Shown: one piece after another, positions 55,550 through 64,000 of the stretch | How positions within the stretch are numbered: position 1 is the stretch's first letter | Layout of the letters: each line of letters begins with the position of its first letter | From: Biscogniauxia marginata | Taxonomy: Eukaryota; Ascomycota; Sordariomycetes; Xylariales; Xylariaceae | Assembly (NCBI GenBank): GCA_022695795.1 | Contig: MU404130.1 | Location: 96,318-160,317, forward strand | Length of the DNA stretch: 64,000 nt | Reading direction: 5' to 3' | The notes under the pieces: generated by a model | Databases searched by the model: none | Seen by the model: only the letters and a program-made list of their open reading frames with translations | What the model was told of the DNA's origin: nothing | Position numbers and translations under genes: made by a program

Positions 55550-56634
55550 ATGTCGGGTGCTAAACACTGGTAAGTCTGTTCTGGTCTGGCGTATGCTGAT
55601 TATGGCGGTGCTGATTTCTGGCAACTAGGGAGCAGGATAAAGAAGCCACTGTCTATGTGGGCAATATCGACGAACGCGCCACCGATGCCTTGATCTGGGA
55701 GCTGATGGTTCAAGCAGGGCCGGTGGTTAATGTGCACTTGCCCAAGGACCGAGTCACCCAGTCCCACCAAGGCTTCGGCTTTGTCGAGTTTAATGGCGAG
55801 ATCGACGCCGACTATGCCGCCAAAATCATGAACGGCATTAGACTGTACAGCAAACCCTTGCGAGTCAATAAAGCCTCTGCCGATAAGCAGAAGCCCCTCG
55901 AGATTGGTGCCGAACTCTTCATCGGAAATCTGGATCCTATGGTCGACGAGAAGATCCTCTACGACACTTTCGGCAGATTCGGAACTTTGATCGCACCTCC
56001 CAAGGTAGCTCGCGACGATAATGGGCTGAGCAAGGGATATGGTTTCGTCAGTTACAGCAGCTTCGAGGCCAGCGACGACGCTATAAACAACATGAACGGC
56101 CAATTCCTTATGAATAAGGACGTGAGTGTACAGTATGCATACAAGAAGGACGGCAAGGGCGAGCGACACGGAGACGAAGCCGAACGAATGCTCGCCGCCC
56201 AGGCGAAGAAGCACAATGTCACGGTCGAGACCCAGCCCATGCCTCCAGCACTTCTTCAGAATCCAGCCCAAGCTGCACCCCCTCCAGTTGCTGTCGCACC
56301 CCCTGCTATGGCTACTGGCGGGTTCGACCCTTCCATGGCTGCTGCAGTCCCCCCTCCAAGACCAGTTGGCTTCGCTCCGCCTGGTGGTCATCGCGGTGCC
56401 CCCCCTCCTTTCGGTGTAAACGCTGGTCCACCGCCCCCTGGACGACCAAATGCGTTGCCCCCAGCGCCGTCAGATTTGCCGGCCCGCCCACCTCCTGTCC
56501 AGGGTGGTTATGGCAGTCCGGCGGATTTCCATCCGGGTGCTTTCAGAGGCCCAATACCGCCCCCAGGCTTTGGTCCTCCTGGCAGCGTAGTCCCGCCACC
56601 ACCCCCTGGATTCGCCCCTGGCTACGGTCGCTGA
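55550..56634 (+). CDS. HSH49: Splicing factor 3b subunit 4, Hsh49/SF3B4 (341 aa)
   Basis: Exons 55550-55569 (20 nt) and 55629-56634, joined in phase 2 to give [21 protein letters not shown]. Hsh49 is a U2 snRNP SF3b protein that contacts pre-mRNA near the branch site. Two RRM domains are clear: RRM1 (about 14-92) with TVYVGNID and HQGFGFVEF, and RRM2 (about 101-180) with ELFIGNLDP and SKGYGFVSY. These give the RNP2 and RNP1 motifs with their aromatic residues. The C-terminal third is a Pro/Gly-rich low-complexity tail ([12 protein letters not shown] at the end), like animal SF3B4 and longer than the yeast protein. Confidence 0.95.
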
Positions 56635-57010
56635 AGTTTGAAAGAATGTGCGGATGAGACTTCATCCGTTTGACTATCTTCTATGATCGGTCTTGACTTT
56701 CTAAGAATTTATTAGTTTAAGCAGCTTAGAGACTGCAAGAGTAGTCACGGCTGGAGAGCTGCTTGGAAGGAACTATCTTTAACAGACAGTTAAAGTCTAG
56801 CCGAGCTATGCTCCGAGCAGCTCCCTCTCGGCCTTGAGGGGTTAAGAAAGTTGCACACACAGGTGCCATTGAAGAAAACCACAAGGTTTGGCTAACGACG
56901 GCAAAATATGGCATAGGAACCCCTGGGATCCCATATTGTCGTCACAGGACTAAGTGAAGGCTGGGTATCCTGTAATGCTTACGATTAGTGCTGGGTTGTA
57001 GCTGCACATA
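56635..57010. other. HSH49 3' flank
   Basis: 0.4 kb; nothing recognised apart from probable 3' untranslated sequence. Confidence 0.5.
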
Positions 57011-57988
57011 ATGGCAAAGCCACAAACGAACGTGTCTTCAAAAAAGGATTCTATAAGGATTCAAGTCGACTGCCGCGTTTCGCAGAAGACGACAGAGTTA
57101 ATTAGTCAGAAAATTACTACGAATCGAGACCAAAAATTTTATCTTCGAGAGAGCCTGCCTTCACTTGTTTTTTGTGACTCAGAACCTCATCCCCTTTCCT
57201 ATGTTTGTCACGTCTATTTCTGTGTAATCGGCATAGTCTATTTGAGGAGCAATATACCCAACTGGGATTATTGTCTGCTTATGCTGAGTTTGTTTTGCTG
57301 CAAAATCAATATCCAAGTTTCAGTTATACAGCCTTGCCTGTACAGCTTGAAAACAATACCCGGTTCACCGTTTATGAAAGAACTACAACACCCTGGCCAT
57401 TGGGCCCAACTATCAATCACTAAGTACTATGATTCAGTCTTTACATATGTCCTGTCCAGTCAACCCACTGCGTTAAGCTTGGCAACTCTGGCTTTTAGGG
57501 GGCTGACCTTGGCTTCTATTTTTTTTTTCTCCCCCACCCAAAGTCCTGCAAATTCTAGGGTATCAAGGGATCTAAAGTTTGGAGTTTATTATAAATGGAT
57601 AGTATCCCCCCCCCCACTGAGCGGCGGATTACGGCCTCTTACACCAGAGGTCTCGTTTGACATTAGGGTTAGGCGATTCGTACTGGCGGGAATCTCCGCT
57701 GTTAAGTTTCGAGATTCGGCGTTCACCCGAAAAAGCGTCAGGAAGGCCGTGTTTCACTCGCATATGCGCCAAGTCGTAAGTCAGGAAGGGATGTGTTGGT
57801 GTGCGAGGCGAAAACATTCAATAGTTAGGAGACGGGGAGGTTTCCTAACAAAGTTTGTTGCCTTTCCTAAGTTAAGGTCAGGTTCGGGTCAGGGTCTCTC
57901 TACGCGGCTACGTATATGTGTGTTTGTGGCACGGGGGGTAAAGGGTCTTTTGCTTGAACTCTACCCGGGCGCTAGAGGTGCACTATAA
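57011..57988 (+). CDS. Unexplained 325-codon open reading frame
   Basis: An uninterrupted frame from ATG 57011 to TAA. The translation is rich in Ser, Leu, Phe and Arg, has many Cys in its first half and a basic second half, and includes low-complexity FFFSP and PPPL pieces derived from T and C runs. No domain, signal peptide or repeat is recognisable. A frame of this length is unlikely by chance in sequence of this composition, but it has no codon-bias or motif support either. It may be an orphan gene, a remnant of a mobile element, or chance. Treat as doubtful. Confidence 0.2.
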   Translation: MAKPQTNVSSKKDSIRIQVDCRVSQKTTELISQKITTNRDQKFYLRESLPSLVFCDSEPHPLSYVCHVYFCVIGIVYLRSNIPNWDYCLLMLSLFCCKINIQVSVIQPCLYSLKTIPGSPFMKELQHPGHWAQLSITKYYDSVFTYVLSSQPTALSLATLAFRGLTLASIFFFSPTQSPANSRVSRDLKFGVYYKWIVSPPPLSGGLRPLTPEVSFDIRVRRFVLAGISAVKFRDSAFTRKSVRKAVFHSHMRQVVSQEGMCWCARRKHSIVRRRGGFLTKFVAFPKLRSGSGQGLSTRLRICVFVARGVKGLLLELYPGARGAL

Positions 57989-60900
57989 AAGTATTTCGTT
58001 ACCTAAAACGGCTTCTCGGGCACGTGATTCGTTCGTCTATTCGGTTTAAAGGAAACTAAGGCGGCTCGGGGGTATCCTTAAGTTAGATATGCTTTGCATT
58101 CGGACTTACATCGTATTTAAGTTATGGAGAATTGTTTGCCGGCAAGCCTTTCCAATAATCTGAGCGCGAGCCGGGCTCACGGTGGCATTTTACGGGAGGC
58201 CTTCACGAAAAAAAAAATCTCGCCCGCCTTGAAGCAGTAATAAGTGCGGTACAGCGGCGATCATGATGGCTACTATCCCTAGTCCATGACGCGTAGGTAC
58301 ATACAGTTATGAAAAACCGGACTGCCACCCACCATCTTCAACCTCCTTGACCGGTCTTGTATACCCCGTTCCACATACATAACATACCATGCCACCGCTC
58401 CTACGATATAGGTATGCTGTTCGTGTGAAGCCGTGATCTAGTCAATGCAAAGAGGCGACCGGGAAGCCAGTCCGGTGGCATTGCAGCATCCACGCTGTAT
58501 TCGTATGCCGACCCTAATGTATACTGCACAACCGCACTGATGTGTTTGTAACCTGATCATGAATTACCTTTCAAACTATCGTGTACACGGGATTCAGCTC
58601 TGTCTAGCGTTAAGGACCCTTAACAGAACCCAACTGAATCAGATCTTAGATCCGCAACTTACTTACCCCAGCTATGCAGTAATCCCGAGCCGCAATAGCT
58701 TCTAGAATAGTTCAGCCTGGGTAGATCTAATCTCTCCGGCTTTCGTCGGCCAGGTGCCTCCCCGCAGAGGTAACAAGCAGGACGGGCTGACTGCATGCTC
58801 CCGTATCCGTCACTTTGGGAAGACCTTGCGAGATCGAGCCGTCTTATTCGTCAACCCATGGTCCGGGATTCTGGCGCAAGACGAAAACGGAATCCCGAAG
58901 TCGAAGGAGGGAGGTAATTCAAAAGAAAAGCAAAAACTGATTGATAGTATGCACAACAGCACGAGGTAGGAGGATCCGGGCTGGTAAGCACATACGTACA
59001 CACGCAAGCCATGGGAACCCAGGGGGAGAGCGTCTGCTAGATTCCGCACTGCAAGATCTGTGTAACAAGACTCCGCATTAGCTTCAGTGTTCAGCTTTGA
59101 TACACAGACCAGGTACTAGGTAGGGCTTGTGTATAATAAAGATTCAGCCAGCCCCTTGGACGTATCCATACTGGAGGGAGAGGGGGGGGGAGGGGGGGGA
59201 GGGGCCGCATCTCGCCGTCATGGTGCGGCAACCGATCCATATACTGCGATGCTGGATGGTGCATTCACCCTGTGGCGCGGCGGTGTAAAAAGTCCCGCCT
59301 GGGACTTTTGTAAAGAACACGAGGAGCAGGGGCTTGTCTACATATGAAGATGTATCTATTACCGGCTCCTACCTCGTTGACGCTGTAAGTAGCGCGGGGA
59401 CACAAGCAAGGGATGGAGATTTCGAACGGCTTTGTGGATGTAGTCGTCTGGAACCAACACGCTTCTGAGCAGCTTGTATCAGATGTTGAGAATATCCCGA
59501 GGGAAGACATGTTACGTCTTTGTACACACAGATGTGTCATACACGCTTGAGGGGTTCGCCGGAGGAGGCTACACACAGGACGACAGCAGCAGATTTCATT
59601 GAACACATAAACGGTGCACTTAATCCTTCGATACCCGTGTGTTCGAATCACATGAAGAGGTGGGGAGGGGTTGTCTCATTTTGTTCCACTGCCGTGTAGG
59701 GTTCAGACAAGCATACTCCTGTCTCGGGCATTCTGTCAGCTGCGTATCATCACCAACCTTCTTGTCCCCATTGGCTGTCTTGATTTGCAACCATCTTTGT
59801 TGTTTCCGCCAATCTAGTGGTTAAAGCTTGGCAGATGGACATTTCATGATGATTTACACCGGTGTTGCCATCTTCCCCTTGTACGCCACTTGACGTGCTG
59901 CTCCGCCAGCCCGCCTTGCGATCAGAGGCGGATTACAAGGTTGGCCAGATCGTCGAGTGCCGGTCCAAATCAATCAATTCTCATACCTCAATTGGTACCT
60001 TGCAGTGTCTGTTCATATTACTTACATACATGTATGAGACCGATCATCTTAAGCCAAAGGCGTCGAAGCAATTTGGCCGGCCAATGGCTATTTTTCTGTA
60101 ATTGAAGTCGTTATTGTGCATCCCAGCCTAGCTGACGCATGATTCTTACGAGGGGATGTTTAACTATGCGATCGTTCGAGACACTGCAAAACCCTGGCAT
60201 CGGTGCTAGGGGTCATCATCGCCGCTCCGTCGGTCTAGAAGGGAAGTAAGAGCCCTGTGTAGAACCTCTCGCGTACCTGGGATGACTGTCACTCAACCAA
60301 TCCACCTAACATATCTGAAGCCCCGAAAGGCTGCCTCCTCCCGATTCGGCTTGACCGACATAGACACACGGACCCCCTCTGGTCCTGCCATTGCCGTAAA
60401 TTTTGCCGCAGCGAGCGATAGAAGCGACGGTGATGTGGCGAGCAACTCTGTGATGAAAGCTCAGAGCTGCAGCGGGATGGTACTCTCCCATGTCCCGTCT
60501 CCTGGATTGCACCAAATTTTACGCAACATTAACCCCGTCACATAACTACTGTAAGGACTCGGGAAATATTTTCATCCCGAGGTCGTGAACGAATACGAAT
60601 AACACGTGCCCTGCTGTCCGCCATCATCCTTGCCCTCCATGAATGCTTCGAACCAGGACATTGGGAGCCAGATTCTGTTCTACAGAGATAAAGAACCGGG
60701 TTCGGAGCGAATTCTAGCATCGCTTTGCGGGGTGAATGTCTACCTGCCTGCAGTCGCGTGGGGGGCGTGGCCATTGGAATGCGAGGATTGATAGGTGACT
60801 AGAGGATCAGAAATCGTAGGAGAGGTTTCATTTTTAATGCCACCCTATCAAAACAAATTTGGGCAAAAGTCGCTCGCAGGATCTGGCTTGGAGCCCAAGA

Positions 60901-62937
60901 TGATATATGACAGATCTCGGCCGCCTGCATTCCCGGTTTGGCTACAGTAAATTATAACCCTGGCTAATTCCCTGGAGATGGCGAGATGGCGAAGGCCCGA
61001 TATCTCCAGCGCCCCTTCGGGTTTCCATGCATACGTCTATGGGTAGCAGTCACTATTCGAGTTGTTGTGTGGTTAAGGTAGTAGTCGAGTAACAACTCGT
61101 ATGAACACCTCCATGGAATATTTTAGATTTCTTGCCTCATGATGTAAGGCGTAACCTTGTAATATTCAATGGCAAATTATTCACAATTTGTAAGCATCAC
61201 TAGGAGAGCATTGTACCGAACTTATAATCTGTATCACCTTAACCTATCAGAACCATGATGGGCATTTCGTGAGGCTACTATTGGAAATATTGGGGCTGAT
61301 AGATGGCGTGGATGGCAATGTTGTTTACAATAATCAGTCGAAACCGCCGGAAGTTAGCCACGATGTTGCCCTTGCTTCGAATTCGTGCGACACCTGCCCG
61401 GGGAAGAATCCCGGTACTAGACTTCGGTCCCAATAGTAAGGAAAGGCTGATAGTTGATGGAGACCCCATATCCGAATTGGAGTAGATATATGAAGCTGTA
61501 GTCAAGGATCCCCTAGAGAAGTGACGTACTTTTGACAAGAGCCACGGTCTATTTATGATTCGTGTTATCTAGATCTAAGTTTTCTCCGCATTTCTAGAAG
61601 GAATAGAAAAAGAAATCACCATGTTCGTGCTGAACGAGGTGCGCCCCTTACGCGCCAACATAATTCAATTCCCGACCTCAACTGAGTCATCACCAGCAGA
61701 TCTCTTGCATCATGTGACCTAAATGAGAATAGTAGGACCCTGAAGTGTTGTTGAGATGTATGACTAGACTGCTGTATGGTGAAAAGTCGTTATTTGGCTT
61801 AGATTAGTCTCGTGGAGCCGGTCCGGATAATAACACAGCACAAGGTATATGCCGTGAACTAGTTCTTCCAAGACGGCATGTGATTCTAGCTACTGCGGGA
61901 TCTTTGTACTTCATCTCCCATCGGTGATGCTTGTCAAACCTAGTGCTCGAATAGGGGCTGCTTGGCACGGATTTTTTTCTAATCTAACTTAAGTGCAAAG
62001 GGAGATCGCCGACGTTTGACCGCGAGCAGAAAAGCCTTTTTTTTGTCCATAGAGACTACGATACTGCAGCCGTCTTGCTTATTGGCCGTGTTTCAAGGTC
62101 TATGAAACCGCGGGAATATTTCCCGCTGTCAAACCAGCCGGTCATCAATACCCTTAGCTATCGAAAGTAGAACCAAGTAATTACCTATTGTTATTGTTAG
62201 ACGTGTCGAATTGTCCCCCACATATTCCACCTTTCATTAGTCATAGAATCAGATACTCATTAATAACCATTGGCTTTACAGCTTGAATGATATCAAAATG
62301 TCTCATGTGTCAACCCCCCCCCTGCAGCTTTACAAATCTAATAGACTGGAGTCGTGGACCACTGCGGAGTTAAGCAACAGCCTCCGCCTCACAGTGTGAA
62401 CGACCAGGTACCTAAATTATAAGGAGATGTCTCTGAATCTTCACATAATACACTGGTTAGGATTTTATTACCAGAGCATCAATAGTCACGATCTAGTTCC
62501 AGGTGAGAGAAGATTCTGGGCTCAATACGATCTCCAATGAGCAATAGTATTGTTTTACCTCGGAGCCAAAAAGATCCAGTCGTTCGGTTGTCCTCCAGCC
62601 CCGAAAGAACTGATTCTGGACATCGGGGGGGGGAGATATAATCGTAGCAGCAAGCCATGGTTATATTATTGCCATTGTGTCATCTCGTGAGCGACTCGAA
62701 TGGAAGAAACAGAGTCTGATTGGTCCGAGGATCACTCATCAACCACCCAGCTGGGAATGAAGTCATGCAAGGATCCTTGACATGACGGGATAATGTACCC
62801 GTTGGGCCGTGCCTTACTTAGGATCAGCCAGGGCTTAGTTGGGGTAGTGCTGTAACCACGGATAGTACTGTACAGGGGTGCTCCCTGAAGATAGAAATAT
62901 CTCCGACGGCGATTGCACATCTACTTTGAGGCAAATA
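57989..62937. other. Gene-free region (4.9 kb)
   Basis: Only short frames (about 60-130 codons) on both strands, none with motifs. Notable items are a G-run tract at 59173-59204 and scattered homopolymer runs (A9 at about 58209, G9 at about 62624). No tRNA, rRNA or intact transposon was recognised. Confidence 0.5.
59173..59204 (+). other. G-run tract with quadruplex potential
   Basis: Runs of G separated by single A residues (G3, G9-10, G8-9, G4) within about 32 bases. This matches the general pattern for a G-quadruplex-forming sequence on the plus strand. It lies in gene-free DNA. Confidence 0.7.
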
Positions 62938-63240
62938 TCTTGAATCTTATATATTGCGTGATGCTTATTCTTTATATATAGAGATTTTAATATAACTATT
63001 ATAATAACTTTATTATTACTTATAAATAATCATAATTTTATACTTAAAAATTTTTATATTTGAAAAAAATTTTAATATAAAAATTATATAAAAAGTATAT
63101 AATTAAAGTATAATTTTTATTAATAATTTTCTTATAAATTTAAAGTTTTATATAATAATTATTTAAGTTTTATTTTGATTTAATTTATTTTTATTATTAA
63201 TATAACGTAATATAACGTAATATAACGTAATAAATCATTG
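62938..63240. repeat. AT-rich island with three copies of a 10-mer
   Basis: About 300 bases that are almost entirely A and T, with abrupt borders against sequence of ordinary composition. At the right end the unit TATAACGTAA occurs three times in a row (63201-63230). This kind of composition is seen in repeat-induced point-mutated relics and in AT-rich isochore fragments of fungi; no coding frame survives. Confidence 0.8.
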
Positions 63241-64000
63241 TAACTTGCTACCTCCTTATATACATAACCCCCCCTCCTGAATAAAAGAAAGAAAGAAAAG
63301 AAAAAGAAACCCCAACCTTTTCACTCTTAATATATGATATATCACATGTCACGAATCAATATTTTTCAATCATTTCCGCGCGTGACCGTCTCCATAAGTT
63401 CTTGTTAGGTTATTCTGCCCTCCCTCAGCAGCTCAGTTATGTAGTGGTTCGTCCTACTCATGGAGAGAAATTGACGAAGAGGATATCCTCTGTAGTCTTG
63501 TTCCTTGTTAATTGGTAGAAGAGGGGATTTTACCAATTTCACAAACACGAACATCATTGGACTGGCTCTATAATCCCTAGAGGGGCATCATGGATTTGAT
63601 ATTTCTTCTAACGTAAAGTGTCCCGGGCGCTTGAATGATCGCCGACCCGAAGAAGGGGTGGCTTGCGCCGAGCCAACGCAGCGGAATGAAGAGGCTTAAA
63701 GCTGATTCCCACGGCGTCAGCCATGGAACCGAAAAACACCTATGCGATTCTCTAAGTAGAATGGGATGCACATTATTGCCAATGTACCGTGAATCGGCAA
63801 AATGCTGGAAGAACGCCATGGGAATCCCATACCCAGTGTTTTGCCTCGGTGCGTGAATCAGCACTGGCTAGATCATGTTCAGCTAACAGGCACTTGGCAC
63901 GTACCTTCGAGCCTTGAACTTCATCAAGGTCTAGGCATTGCATAGACTGTCCCGTTCGAGTATTATCTACCAAGTACCTCTGTACGCTATGCATAATCAC
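63241..64000. other. Right-hand end of window
   Basis: 0.76 kb with an AAAGAAAGAAAG-type purine tract at about 63284-63310. Short frames occur on both strands near 63577-64000 without motifs. A gene continuing past the window edge cannot be excluded. Confidence 0.4.

Noticed and set aside
59637..59653. tRNA T-arm-like GTGTG-TTCGAAT-CACAT
   Set aside because: The 5-bp stem and 7-base loop are good, but no matching acceptor stem, A box or anticodon arm lies upstream.
62345..62400. GGAGTTAAGC-like piece reminiscent of 5S rRNA
   Set aside because: Only about ten bases resemble 5S; flanking sequence lacks the rest of the 5S structure.

Overview
This window looks like nuclear DNA of a filamentous ascomycete (Pezizomycotina, probably Sordariomycetes-like; the exact lineage cannot be fixed by eye). 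The reasons are short introns (mostly 48-100 nt) with GTAAGT/GTATGT-type donors, CTAAC-like branch points and YAG acceptors, a fungal Zn2Cys6 regulator, and clear single-copy fungal housekeeping proteins. Exon joins were worked out by hand from reading frame, splice consensus and family motifs; total lengths and phases add up for every spliced gene given here.

Layout. 1-6 kb: the 3' part of a dolichol kinase gene, a small unknown gene, and an eight-exon Zn2Cys6 transcription factor. 6-20 kb: a gene-poor stretch with small predicted membrane proteins (59, 170 and 160 aa, each with one membrane segment) and two adjacent secreted cysteine-rich proteins that share intron position and most cysteine spacing. 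20-33 kb: a dense housekeeping block with a RING-H2 protein, a small gene whose first exon seems to be only ATG, the TRAPP subunit Trs31, a Sec14-like lipid-transfer protein, DNA polymerase alpha subunit B, MFAP1-type splicing factor, SLX9, and a membrane-anchored ubiquitin protease. 33-41 kb: a GFA-domain pseudogene, an esterase-fold protein without its catalytic serine, a secreted histidine acid phosphatase, and exocyst SEC8. 41-50 kb: a long non-coding stretch, SMI1/KNR4 with a 5-nt first coding exon, a VPS68/UPF0220 membrane protein, and a Ser/Pro-rich unknown. 50-57 kb: a secreted S33/TAP-like serine protease in six exons, and the splicing factor HSH49 (SF3B4). 57-64 kb: almost gene-free, with one unexplained 325-codon ORF, a G-run tract and a very AT-rich island with a triplicated 10-mer.

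The genes do not form one pathway. Secretion and trafficking genes (Trs31, Sec8, Vps68, Sec14-like, dolichol kinase, SMI1) and RNA or ribosome genes (MFAP1, Hsh49, SLX9) are interspersed, as is usual in fungal chromosomes. The accessory-looking part is about 6-19.8 kb. The best candidate for something undescribed is the tandem pair of secreted cysteine proteins at 16.2-18.4 kb, with the small single-pass membrane proteins nearby. No CRISPR, intact transposon, rRNA or convincing tRNA was seen.
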